From the NCBI GenBank assembly GCA_905250075.1, contig CAJNOP010000188.1:25390-89389 (forward strand): 64,000 nucleotides of DNA, given 5' to 3'. This document shows positions 35,522 through 47,694 of this stretch, one piece after another. Both the position numbers and the translations under genes were made by a program. Below the pieces are notes generated by a model. That model searched no databases, was not told where the DNA came from, and was given only the letters and a program-made list of their open reading frames with translations. Source of the DNA: Rotaria sp. Silwood1 (Eukaryota > Rotifera > Eurotatoria > Philodinida > Philodinidae). Positions within the stretch are counted from its first letter, which is position 1, and the number at the start of each line of letters is the position of its first letter.

Positions 35522-37702
35522 TTACGTTTTCTTTTTCACTCGTTCAATGTTATTTTTTGACTTTGTAATCTTTGGATGCTGTGGTGGGAGAGACTTTTCA
35601 CGTATATCATGTGCTTTTTGTAGAAACGAGAGTGCTTCCGAGTACTCGCCCATGTTATCATACACCAACCCGATACCTTCGTAGGNNNNNNNNNNCGAGT
35701 ACTCGCCCATGTTATCATACACCAACCCGATACCTTCGTAGGAAGAAGCCAAATCGGGATGATTCTGAGGGAGAGCTATGTTACGGATTTCAAGTGATTG
35801 TTGATACGATGAAAGTGCTTTCGAGTACTCGCCCATGCTATAATATACCGAACCGATGTTTTGGTAGGAAAAAGCCAAGGCGGGATGATTCGGAGGGTGA
35901 GCTTTTTTCTTGATTTCAAGTGATCGTTCATACGATGAAAGTGCTTTCGAGTACTCGCCTATGTTATAATACACGGAACCGATGTTGAGGTAGGCGCTAG
36001 CCAAACTGAGATCATTTGGAGAGAGAATTTTCTTGTCGATATCAAGTGATTTTTCGTAATGTAAAAGTGCTTTCGAGTACTCGCCCATGTCATTATACAC
36101 CCAGCCAAGTTGATAATTGTATTCCGCTCGATCTTCATCAGAAGACGTCTTTGCAAGGAGAATTTGAAAGAGTTGTTCGGCTTTTGCGGGTTCGCCCACT
36201 TTTTGTAGTATGCGGCCTAGTCGAGACCATCCTGGACGGTCACCAAGTTCCTTACGTATGTGTGCTATAAGTGTGTTCAATTCATGATTGTCATTACCCA
36301 CAATAGTGAGAGTAACTTCATATAGCCGATCACAGTGATTATCGTGAATTTGTTCAATGCGATCGATACGAAAAATCGCATGTGTTGAAAATAGTATTTC
36401 TTCCTCTTTATCTTTGTAGTAGCCAACTTTGCTTACTTCAGCAAATGGTGTTGAGGATTTTGTGCAAATAGCCGTATCAATGTTCATAATAAAGAGGATG
36501 CCGACTGAATTAGGATTGTTTGTAGCTGGTCGTGCAAAGTTGTTGAAAGATATCTCACGATTACGACTTGTTGATAAGAAATTATTGAAGGACATAAGTC
36601 CTCCTTTGGTTTTTTTCATTTTTTCAAAATCTTCCATGGACAAACCTTGTCCACGGAAGACTTGAAATTTTGCTGGCATGTTTCCTTGTTGTTCACGATG
36701 TAATTCGGTAATATGCTGATGTAGATGTCGGATGAAAAAGCCCATCTTCAGGATAATATCAACATCCATTTGTCGAAGACCATAATTAAGCATTGAGTAG
36801 ATAAAATATGGACCTGTGTACCACCAAATGGCTGTATGGTTACGATATTCTCGTTCGATCTTGTCAAGTGTTGTTTTGGAAATATCGTCTTGAAGACGAC
36901 AATATTCAACGATTTCCTTAATCGATTTTGCATCATCATCTTCTATTTGCAAAAGTGCTTCTTTTAACAATTGTGTATACATAAATAATGGATCAATTCT
37001 ATTAAAACTTATCGAGATCATAGCTCGATCACAATTTTTTTGATCGATTTGTAATGCTTTACAAATCGGTTCGATTTGTGTGTATATACCTTTTGCTTTA
37101 GGTATTGTTTTGGCCCATTCCTCATGAATTGATTGATTGTCACATAAAATATAAATTGAGACTAACTGTGGGCATTCTTGAATTATCGGTATTATATGTT
37201 GTGCCAGGGCACCTGATACGATCATAAATACTTTTTCGTTCTCAATGTCAGTGAGAAAATCAATGGATTTATCAACGTCTGTAAACACTGCGACCGTTGC
37301 CACTATATGTTGCAGATGTTTCATTGGTTTTTCATAATCGTCTTTGGACGCATCAAAATCGACATCAAGCCAAACCAAAAGAAAATTTTGAAGAATCCGA
37401 CGAGCAGTTTGAGGAAGTACTGCATTTCTGCTTGTCGTTGTTCTTGGTAGTGATGCTGCTGCTATTGTTGATGATGATTTTTTTGGTTTATTTATTGTGG
37501 AAGGAGAAGATGATCCACTAGCAGTTGATTTTGAATGTTGCTTTTTGTCCATTTGGATGATTTTGATGATAATAATGACGTTGTGTTTTTTGTAAATGAT
37601 TTTTTTCAATAGGTTTCTTTTTCTTTTTTCGTGTTGACACTTTTTATTATTTGGTTTGTTATTTTTGTTGCTATAGAAGACTCGAAGGACTTCTTTGCTC
37701 AA
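35522..37702 (-). CDS. Mono-ADP-ribosyltransferase (ART) with C-terminal TPR array
   Basis: Predicted NAD+:arginine ADP-ribosyltransferase with a protein-binding TPR tail. The frame gives 726 residues, four of them unknown. Met51 (37552, MDKKQHSKST) is a more credible start than Met1 because residues 1-50 are Lys/Ile/Asn-rich low complexity. Residues 105-215 form an alpha/beta receiver-like domain (FLLVWLDVDFDASKDDY ... VFMIVSGALAQHI). Residues 295-470 are the ART fold with the R-S-E triad: FQVFRGQG (Arg350), FLSTSRN (STS 377-379) and KEEEILF (ExE 433/435). ExE rather than QxE fits Arg-specific transfer. Residues 485-720 are TPRs of kinesin-light-chain type with 42-residue period, each with a MGEYSKAL-like core. 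This architecture is multiplied in bdelloid rotifers. The array contains an N-gap (35686-35695). There are no introns. Confidence 0.9.
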   Translation of the reverse strand: MSKEVLRVFYSNKNNKPNNKKCQHEKRKRNLLKKIIYKKHNVIIIIKIIQMDKKQHSKSTASGSSSPSTINKPKKSSSTIAAASLPRTTTSRNAVLPQTARRILQNFLLVWLDVDFDASKDDYEKPMKHLQHIVATVAVFTDVDKSIDFLTDIENEKVFMIVSGALAQHIIPIIQECPQLVSIYILCDNQSIHEEWAKTIPKAKGIYTQIEPICKALQIDQKNCDRAMISISFNRIDPLFMYTQLLKEALLQIEDDDAKSIKEIVEYCRLQDDISKTTLDKIEREYRNHTAIWWYTGPYFIYSMLNYGLRQMDVDIILKMGFFIRHLHQHITELHREQQGNMPAKFQVFRGQGLSMEDFEKMKKTKGGLMSFNNFLSTSRNREISFNNFARPATNNPNSVGILFIMNIDTAICTKSSTPFAEVSKVGYYKDKEEEILFSTHAIFRIDRIEQIHDNHCDRLYEVTLTIVGNDNHELNTLIAHIRKELGDRPGWSRLGRILQKVGEPAKAEQLFQILLAKTSSDEDRAEYNYQLGWVYNDMGEYSKALLHYEKSLDIDKKILSPNDLSLASAYLNIGSVYYNIGEYSKALSSYERSLEIKKKAHPPNHPALAFSYQNIGSVYYSMGEYSKALSSYQQSLEIRNIALPQNHPDLASSYEGIGLVYDNMGEYSXXXXYEGIGLVYDNMGEYSEALSFLQKAHDIREKSLPPQHPKITKSKNNIERVKKKT
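35639..35742. other. Assembly gap (10 N) flanked by identical 47-bp copies
   Basis: The 47 bases at 35639-35685 and 35696-35742 are identical, with ten Ns between them. One copy plus the Ns is 57 nt, exactly 19 codons. Removing it restores a regular 42-residue TPR period (SYEGIGLVYDNMGEYS followed directly by EALSFLQKAHDI). It is most simply an unmerged overlap of two contigs, so the true protein would be about 707 residues. Confidence 0.85.
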
Positions 37703-40700
37703 TTTTTTTGTTCATTTGTTTTCTTTTTATTTCAAGAGGTTTTTTTATTAACAAAACGACAGTGACAAAACATGTGTCACCAATAACTGAATAATTGTAT
37801 TATCGATCAATTGTGCATGATTTGTAGGAAAGAAAAAACAAAAAGTTACAAATAGAATTTCAAAATAAGTCGCTATATTTTTTGTTTTCATTGTTTTTCT
37901 TTTTCTTTACTCCTATCTGAAATCATTAGAAAATTCTCTTATTTTGTCTAAGTTTCTATATGCAAGACATCTTAAATCAACAAAATAAGTGTCTTATCCA
38001 AAAAAAAAACAAAAAGAAAAAAAGAACGAAGCTATTCTTTTCTTTTGTAAGTCTTTTTTTCGAGTTGACAATTTCGTTTAATTGTGTAATGCCATGTGAA
38101 AGAAAGAGAGCAAATTCATTTGTGTAGTTAGAGTAAAAATGTTGAAAACATAATTATTTTCCATGACTAAAATATCTTTTTTTTGAAAATTCAACAGAAG
38201 TTCATTTAGTTGTTGTTTTCGTTGTTATACTCAAGTCATCATGTTTTCTTTTGAAGTTTGTATCATCATCTCAACAAATCAGAGAAGAAGAAAAATAAAC
38301 ATATAATAAAATGAATTAGTATTGTCTGCATTGTTGCCAAGGTTTTTTCCAACATATGTGAGAAGAATGAGTATCGAAATAATGCCACGTGTAGATATGA
38401 ACATGAGTTTGAGTCTGTTTGTCCTTCATAATCACACTTCATATTCAATAGATATTATTCTAACAGATTTTCACTAGGAATAAATGTATTTTATTAATGA
38501 GAGGAGAAATGAATTAAAAGACATAATTTGCTTCTAATAATATTTAATTATATATGATAAAGCATTTATAGAATTAAGATGGTTGCTCGTGTTATGTGTA
38601 TATAGTTTAGTAAAATTTATTATATAGAAGCATATGTTATAATATACTACGACACGAAAACAACAAAACTATATACCTACAATACATACAACGATTGCGA
38701 GTAAAATTCAAAATATACACAGGGACACTAGATTTACACGAGTAAAATATAAAGATACATCTATATAAATATTGTTATTCTTATATCCCTTCTCTTGTTT
38801 AACTAGTGTCTGTTTGTTTGGATTCTAATTTGACATACAACACTTTAAATGAAATATATGGACATTTTTACATTTCTTTTCTTTCTCTTAATGTACATAT
38901 TATCGATAAAAAAAAGACAAATCAACGATTAATTTATATTCATTAATTTATAATATTCTATTAGAAGTAAGTTAATATTTCCTCCATGCATTTAATAAAC
39001 AAAATATTGACTTCGGCTTTTGTGCCATTCCCAAAAAGAGTTTCTTTATTGTGTTATTAATTTGATTCGTAGATCATATATGACCATGAAATGTACCTCA
39101 AGATAAAATTTCTGTGCTTTAAATATTTTTGAAATCTTCGAACTGATGAATCGATTTTCATTCGTGACTAATAGCATTATGTAATGTGCATACTGTGAGT
39201 TTCGTTTTCCTAAATAGGTTTTTTGCCAATGTTTTAAAATTTGTTGCTAATTTTCTCTTATGAGATGTAGGTATAGTAATAGTTTGGCTTTTACATCATT
39301 CGTACAAATTGATAGATCTGATGTTCGTTCTTGGAATTTTGATGATAAATGACTCTTGCTAAAATCTGTCTCTACGGCAAGACGTCAAGTCAAAATTCAA
39401 AAATCAATTTTTTTGTTATTAGAACTTTCCTCATGAGTAAAATAATCATGAACTTCATTAGATATTCGATAGTTCAAATAAAAAAATCCCATAAGATGGA
39501 GTGTGGTTGATTGAAAAAGAAGAAACCACAGCCATAGGCAAATCCACACCCAAAGTACACAGGTATAAATCAATTCTAGAAAAATTAAAGACAAGTATAT
39601 ATATATATTAGTTTTATATTTTTGAAAGCATGAAATTACAATGAGTTTTTAGTTGATTTCCACATCAAATCTTTTTCAAATCGATTCAATACAGATTGAA
39701 GAATTGGATTGTGTTTTTTCCTACTTAAATTTTTCTAAATATATTATTATGATGTAGAGATGAACGAGGAAATCTAATTACGATATGACTGAATAACAGC
39801 AACATTTAATATCATATAAGTCATTTGAGATCATATTCGATGAATTTAATTTATGACACAGTCGATATACTTTCAATTAAATATTCCGATATGTCAACAG
39901 ATTCTTTATTAGAATTTTTCATTCGTTAAAGAATTTATTTTGGAATAATATGATAAGTTATGATTAAAAAAAACAAAATAAGCAAAGAGGAAATATTTTT
40001 GTTTTTTTACTTGTAATATTATCATTACTATTAATCTCTTTATGCATTTGTTTGTCGACTTTCATCAACACCATCGAGTAGAGAATAAATACATCATAAC
40101 TATGAGAATCATTACAGATTTTGGCCAAATATGTACAAAAGTGTTCATTATTATTTACTTCTGAACAAGTACGCCAATCTGAATAGAATTTTCACTACCG
40201 AAAAAAAAAGAAATATGTCTGTCATAGTAACAAACGTTACACCATAGAAAGAAAAAAAATTTCGTTTTCATTAAATAAATAAAGACATCATACGTCATTA
40301 TTTTATTTTTGATTAGATACTTTTCTTATTAATAATATACAATAATAAGAAAAAAAAAATGAGACAAAATTGTAAGAAATAAAATATTAAACCAAGTCAT
40401 GACGGTGACTATGGCAGAGAGCGTGACTCTATATGGGAGGATGTCAATAAATGAAGTACTTGTACCCACACCAGCGCAAAATAATGTCTTTAGATTTACT
40501 TTAAGTATTTATAAGATCGAAACATATCCCTATTGAACGTGTAGCAAAGACTATATTTTAGTTATAAGAATTTTGGTTGATGATGAGGTTTTCACTTTAT
40601 AGTCTTATTTTATAAAGATGTAATCTCGCGCCATCCATTAATAAAAAGAACAGAAATGTCAATGGTGTTTACGAATATTCAATCGATGTTAGTCTTTTTC

Positions 40701-40806
40701 AGTCGGCTTTTCATTCATTCATTATGATTATCAAATAATAATGTTTAACCTTAGTCATTTATCTATTTGGCTTTAAAATAAATGAATTGAATATAAATTA
40801 ATCAAA
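37703..40806. other. Intergenic between the ART-TPR gene and the huntingtin relic
   Basis: AT-rich, no gene recognised. The part next to 37703 presumably carries the ART-TPR promoter. It contains one telomere-like hairpin. Confidence 0.45.
39498..39552. repeat. Telomere-like hairpin repeat (short)
   Basis: GGAGTGTGG at 39498 faces TCCACACCC at 39543, with about 35 nt between the arms. Confidence 0.55.
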
Positions 40807-43800
40807 ATGGATAAACTAAGTAAATCACTTGAAGTTTTAAGGTTACTTTCAACAACAAAATCAGAAACATTAATAATCAAGTAAAATTTGATTTTTCTAG
40901 TTTTCATCTCTCCTCGAATGTTCTTCTCATTTAGAGATAACAAGGAAATTATTTTAGATTAATTAAAGCTAGCGTGGAAACATTATTTACAACATGTGAC
41001 GAAAATGATTATAATGTACGATTGACTGCCGAAGAAAGTCTTAATAAATTTGTTAAAGTATTATAGAAGAAATTCTTTTTTTATTGTATAATTTTGTATG
41101 AATTATAAAATAAAATTTAAAAGAAGCAGTTTTAACAAGAATTCAAGTTGAATTACATCGAATTATAAAACATAATCCTAATGTTGGACCAAATGCTTTA
41201 AAAGGTTATTTTTATTATTTGACTTAAATTTATAATAAGAATTTTTTTAATTTCGATTAGGTGTTCTGTGGTGATTTGCCGAATTAGCAAATGTAATACA
41301 TCCGAAAAAGATTCAACCATTTCATCAGAATGTTATGAACTTATTGTTCGTAGTCTTGGTCGACCGATTAATGATAAAGAAATTAAAGTAAGTAAAACAA
41401 AAATCTTTGTCATCTAAGACAAGTTTTTTAAAGAAGTAATCAAAAAAATGTCATACGGTTGAATAGAAACATAGAAAAGGATTGCTCTACCATGTTTCGG
41501 TTAAAATTTCTAGCATGAGAAGATGTTTTTCAGAAAATGTAGAATAGGCAGTCTGATACTATTTGACGAAATACGGACTGAGAAACTGTCCATCATTTGA
41601 AGTGATCCGTCCTCGAAAGTAATCGAGCGTAGTTTCATGCAACTTAAGAATAGTTTAGTCATAGGAGTTCACTGGCTATCGTTATAGTTAAAGTATGAAG
41701 TCGAGTGAGAACGAATTTTTCTTTTCCTAATATTAATAATAAATAATTTTCTTTTGAAATATTTAGTAAACTACTAAACTATTCTTAGAAACTTTTATAT
41801 GGCCTAGTCAGCAAATGTGTTATCCTATGGTTATAGCACGTTTTCTAATGACAAATGCAATTAGTAAGTTTTCTTTCAAATAATAATTTCAATCCATTAT
41901 AATTGTCTTTTATTTTAATAGATCAATTACTTGAACATCAAAATCAAAATGCTAGTACACATTTAATAATTGATTATCTTGATTTAATAAAAAAAATTAT
42001 TCAATTACTTCGTTATTCAAATTTATTTGATTCTGATCAATTATTAATTTCAATTCAAATTGGATTTATAGAAAAAACTTGTGTTAGTCAAGCATTACAA
42101 ACAGGTAAATATTGAGAAAGAAACGAGTTTTTTATTTGGGTTTTTTTCTAAAACAATAGCTTATTCAACATATCAACGTTGATTTATTGAAATGAATGAT
42201 GAATTCGATTCAACATCAATGATTAATAATGAAAAATGAATATCAGCTGCTAAACTTGTTAATCAATTATATTTTTTTTCCGATTAGATATATACTTAAT
42301 ATGGATGGTACGATAAAAAGTGATGATGAATCATGTATTAATGTTAAATGTGCTATACCAATATGTCTATCGTATTTATAAACAATTTGATCCATTTGTT
42401 TATCTTACTAAAAGTATGTTTAATTCTTGTTTGACTTTTTTTTGTAAACTTTCAGTTCAGTGAAATAGATTTTTTTTATAATCCAAAATTATTTCTAATG
42501 TCGTAACAGTAGGAGGGTCTAGGCGAAGGAGATTGTGGCAGAGTTTAGTTGACGTGGCTTGAATTGGTTAAAGTCTCAAAGTTTTAGTGAAAGTTATCTG
42601 ATAGATATGACAATTTCACTATTAAATTGTTGAAACATATATATATATTGGAATCTGAAAATTCAAGAATGGAGATTTCTCGATATTGATTCAGCAGCTC
42701 TAGTCCTATTTCTACTTTTAATTTTTTTGAAATCAACAATAGACTAGAACATTATCAGACTCGAAAAGATGTCAAGTAGAACATTTTATTGAAGCTCAAA
42801 GCCTGCATTTATACATCAGAGATTGAAATTATACAATCACATAACTACCTCAAAAAAAGTTCTAAGCCGAAGTTCGGGATATGAAATCAATTGTATCCTC
42901 TAAGGAGTTTTTCTTTAGTCTTTGAAGATTTCTGATTAGATATAATTTTATAATTAAAATTGAATTCTCTAAAGGAAAAAATGAAATTCACATCTCTATA
43001 CGATTTGTAATACATTAAAATTTATCGAACATCAAGGTATCTTTTTTTTAAGATATTACATATCTTTTATCTTTATGTGAATACGGTGATCTACATTTAC
43101 GTGGTGCATGTGCAAATTTACTTACTACATTAATTCAAATAACAAATCATCTTTTAACACTATCATCATTATCAAATTCATTTAATAATTCTTTTATTAA
43201 TCAATATTCACTTATATCAACTGATTCACAAGACAGTTCAAGGTTATATGTCTTAATGGTAATAATGCACGTGTTATACATGTTTCACTAAATGCTTTAC
43301 GAATATTATTACCTTTTTTCTATTAATTAATAGTCATGCATTTACAATCATAGGAATTAAATTATTAGAAGATTCTATTCAACATACTACAAGTTCCTGT
43401 ACTCTTGCTAAAGTAGATAAACGAAATTTATGATTATAATAATTTTTTTTTGTATCTATATAAAATAGGTTAGTCTAGCTCAACTTATAGATGACATTGA
43501 TTTTCGAACATTAACTTATCTTGAACAACAATTAAAACAACAGTACCCTGATATACGTGTTCGTCAAGCAATTGCTTCGACTTTTGCTAAGTATACATTT
43601 TGTAGAGATATTAACTAGGTAGCTTTTTTTCGAATTTGAATGCATAAGTCGATTTTATTGAATTAAGTTAGTCATTAGCTACTTTTTGATTTTAAGGTTT
43701 GTTGATCACAATTCATTTTTACCATGTCAATGGATATATAAAATTCATCATTCATTACAAGCTCAAGCATCAACTCGAATACAAATTGTTTGTTATTTTT

Positions 43801-46800
43801 GTCTTTTATATAGGTTGGATGTTTAGAAGATATTTATGTTCTTTGAAATGTTTTAAGACCAACAACAATTCGACCAATTTTTTCATAATCAATATGATGA
43901 ACTTCGTTTATTTATAATTTTGTTTAAACATCCCTTTATATTACATGATCTTAATAGTTTAATCTTTTCAAGTAAAGAAAAAAAAAGATATTTATTATGT
44001 TTTTTTTTAATTCTTTCTTTTTATTTGAAGATTTATCAAATCTCAGCAAACGAAAAAATGTTTTGAAAGTAGCACAAATGATTCAAGTAATTCGAAAAAT
44101 TGAACTATTTTATCATCATTCTTTTGGACAGAATATAGTTGATATTTTAGTTTTCAGAGAAGAAAGGAGTTCTAAAGTGTTAGATTTGAAGAATATATTT
44201 GATCATGTTTCGTCTGAATGAATTCATTTGTTTTTTGTCTTTTTAAATAGAATGATAAAGATTCATCAACAACATCAAACACAGACAAAGTTAAAAGAGT
44301 TAATCATACACAATTAGGTACTTTTGGAAATTATTCGAATTAAGACGTTCATCTTATCAAATACATAAAAGTTTATTAAATTCATCAGAAATAATCATTA
44401 TTGTCTATGAAATCAGTTTTAAGTCTTATTTCTACACAAGATTTATCAAAAAAAAATTGGAAGAGAAACACTTAATTATTTTAAATCAACATTCAGTGTA
44501 CACAAAAGGTAACTTCTTTTAAATAGTAAATATTTATTGTAAAGAAAATTTCAATTATTAATCTTCTTTATTTATTGTTTAAGCTAAAACCTTTAGGATG
44601 TTGTATTGTGTCTGAAACTTGTCTACAGATAAAACTTTAGATGGAAATCTTATAATGAAGGTTTCTGAAAGGGTCTTTCCTAGAGAAGCAAAATTTCAAT
44701 GTAAGAATGTCATAGTAATAGAAAAACTGATTTTACAAATATCGATGATCTTAACGAGAGTAGTTTTGTTGTGAAAGTGTCAGATCTTTTCATTTGGTTC
44801 TATCTTGAAATCCGAATATTAAATCATCTAATTTACGTGAGCGATCTGTAAGACATACTATCAATTCGAAATTTGAAAATCAGTTTTTCTGTTAACGCAA
44901 CATTCATTTAAAAATATTCTTTTAATTTAGTTTTTATTAAATCTTCAAATGTTTCTTCACAAGTATCATTAAATAATTCTTTAACTTATATTCATACAAT
45001 AAGTATTCGACAACCGATAATTTATTTTATTTGGTTCACGTTATGCATCAAGTATAAATAGTGATCAATCCATAGAAAATAGTGCAATACGAGAGTAAAA
45101 TAGACAAAAAAACGAATTTGATCTATTCTGTTTGTTTTGTTTTCTATTTTAGTTTTTATTGAACTAAAAAATTAGTCTTAAAAAATATATTAATACAAAT
45201 GAAAGTAATTTTCAAGCTGTTGTACTCGATTTACTTGTTCAATTACTTTTAATTCGTGTTAATTATAGTTAATTAGAAGCTGATGAAATTCGTTGCATTT
45301 CAGATCGTTTCGTTTATTTTTAAATAGCATTTTATTTATTGTATTGCTGAATTTCTTGTTATGTTATCACATGATACACTTCATTAAAACAAGTTATTAA
45401 AGTACAAGATTTAATAAAACAATACGATTCATTATTAGCAAGTGGACATGAACCTGAAACACATAGTAGGAAGCAAAAAAAAACATTTTCGAGAAAAAGA
45501 AATTATCGTTAAAATTCTTTATTTAGCTTTGGCAGCATTAGAACCAGTTTTATATGATTTTTTTCTTGTTCGAGTTATGCGAATAATTAAAATTCCTAAA
45601 ACTTACGATTGTTAATAGTTATTGTTGATAGTGTCCAAATTGAAGATGATAAATGGAAACGTCTTTCACGACAAATTGTCGATTTACTTCTTGCTCATTT
45701 ACAATCTCAGGTTATTTTACTTTTAATAGTTTCTGATTTTACGTTACCTTTTTTTTTGTTCAAATAGGATCAATCACTTTTGGATATTTATTCCACACAA
45801 TTAACACTAGTTGATGTTGTGTCATCAGTTGAATTACGATCAATTGATCCATTTGTTATTGCTTTTCGAGCATTAGTAAATAGAAATGTTCGCCGTTTTT
45901 ATTTATAAAATTTTCCTGTAGTTTAAAATTTTTTAGAATGTCAATTGTCAATCTACAAATCGATAGTTAATCAATATAAATATAATACTTCGATATCTTG
46001 TACAAAATTTAACTGAAGATGCTATATTAACAGAATAGAATGATGTTTTATTATCAGTTAATGGAACACGAGATGAAACTTTTAGTGAGTTAGTATTCGA
46101 AATGATTTTATTTATAATTTAACAAGTATTATTCTCGTTTTTGTTTTCAGAGCTCTTCTTCGAATTTTACATGACGTAATATTACGAATTTTAACTAATA
46201 CTCGACAATTATGCGGTCAATTCAATATGACATTAGTTTCTCTTGCATCCGATTACCTTTATGTACTTATGTATATTATGGACTAACTGAACAGATAAAA
46301 ACTGGTTTCTATCAAAGTCAAAAGAACTTAAGCTTTCATCGTAATCTATATGATAGTAACATATCACCCATTAATTTGAAGATAAAATTTTCCTACAATT
46401 CATTAATTACTAATGAGCTAGCGAAAAACATTTGACTTTAAAATTCCTATGGGTTTATAAGATCTATAATTTTATTGTGGCTAAACAATTTCGAACAATT
46501 GTAAATGATTTTCGTCAATTATGAATTCATGATGAAACTGTACATCGTCTTGATACATTTTCATATTTAACTATTTTAAGTGAATGTTTTAAATTATTAT
46601 GATCATCATTTTATATACCACTATTATTACAACGAACACATTCTGAATATGTCATCATGAATTATATGTTGAACATTTTACATCAATAACAACACATTAT
46701 TAATTATTATTATTATTTTTTATTTTGAACAAAGTGATACATGTACATATGTACATAATTTATTTGATCTTATCCATCATACATCAATTGCAAGTCATTT

Positions 46801-47178
46801 ATTCGTTTCTGAAGGAATGCATTTAGATGGAAGTGGTCTTCTATTAGTTTTATTAATTGAACAATTTCTTCCATTACCATATATATCTGTATTACGTTTA
46901 GCTGAATTAATTGTTTATGATCGTATTGAAACGATATTAACACTTGACCCACAAACACTAAATAAACAATTATTACCTAAATATACACCATGAATTTTAT
47001 AAATATTATCAATAACAATATCAATCGATATTATTAAAGAAGATTTTAATAATCTTAATTATCCTATGGATATAATAAGAAAAATTTATGAACACATGCT
47101 TAAAAATGTAACTTATAAAAAATGATTACCATTTATGATGTCACCGATATGTTTTAGTTTAATTTATCGAAATAAATG

Positions 47179-47694
47179 TATATGTTGGCGTCCAATGTCG
47201 GATTCAGTCCAATCTCGGATTGGCCTAGGCGAATCACGGATGCTTACATTGGACTAGTCCAATATCGGATTGATGCAATTCGGTTCACTAAAATATCAAT
47301 TACTCTTGAGACAGACGTTGGATTCGAATTATTTTTTTTTAAGTATGTTCGCACGGTGCCGTTTTAAGTATTGCAGGTATTCAGGAAGAAGCCAAATTTA
47401 GACTGAAGAACTTTATAACAACTTTTCATAAAAGTTGTTGTTCTATAGAAATTTATTCATAACTCCCAAACTTTTACTTAAATCTTTCCAACAACGATAG
47501 TGACAAACAAATTGGCATTGTGTGAACATAATTTCAAAAAGTAATTCGAATCGAACATCTATCTCAAGAGTAATTGATATTTCAGTGAACCGAATTGCAT
47601 CAATCCGATATTGGACTAGTTCAATGTAAGCATCCGTGATTCGCCTAGGCCAATCCGAGATTGGACTGAATCCGACATTGGACGCCAACATATA
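47179..47694. mobile_element. Foldback TIR element (~0.52 kb) inserted in the huntingtin relic
   Basis: The left end TATATGTTGGCGTCCAATGT is the exact inverse of the right end ACATTGGACGCCAACATATA. Arms of about 165 nt contain several TTGGACTAGTCCAA/TCCGATATTGGA-type sub-palindromes, with about 180 nt of unpaired centre. Ends abut TA. No transposase. It lies inside the huntingtin relic, between the block ending MSPICFSLIYRNK and the later blocks. Confidence 0.88.

Noticed and set aside
35572-36270. Plus-strand frames opposite the ART-TPR gene
   Set aside because: Shadows of the TPR repeats on the minus strand.
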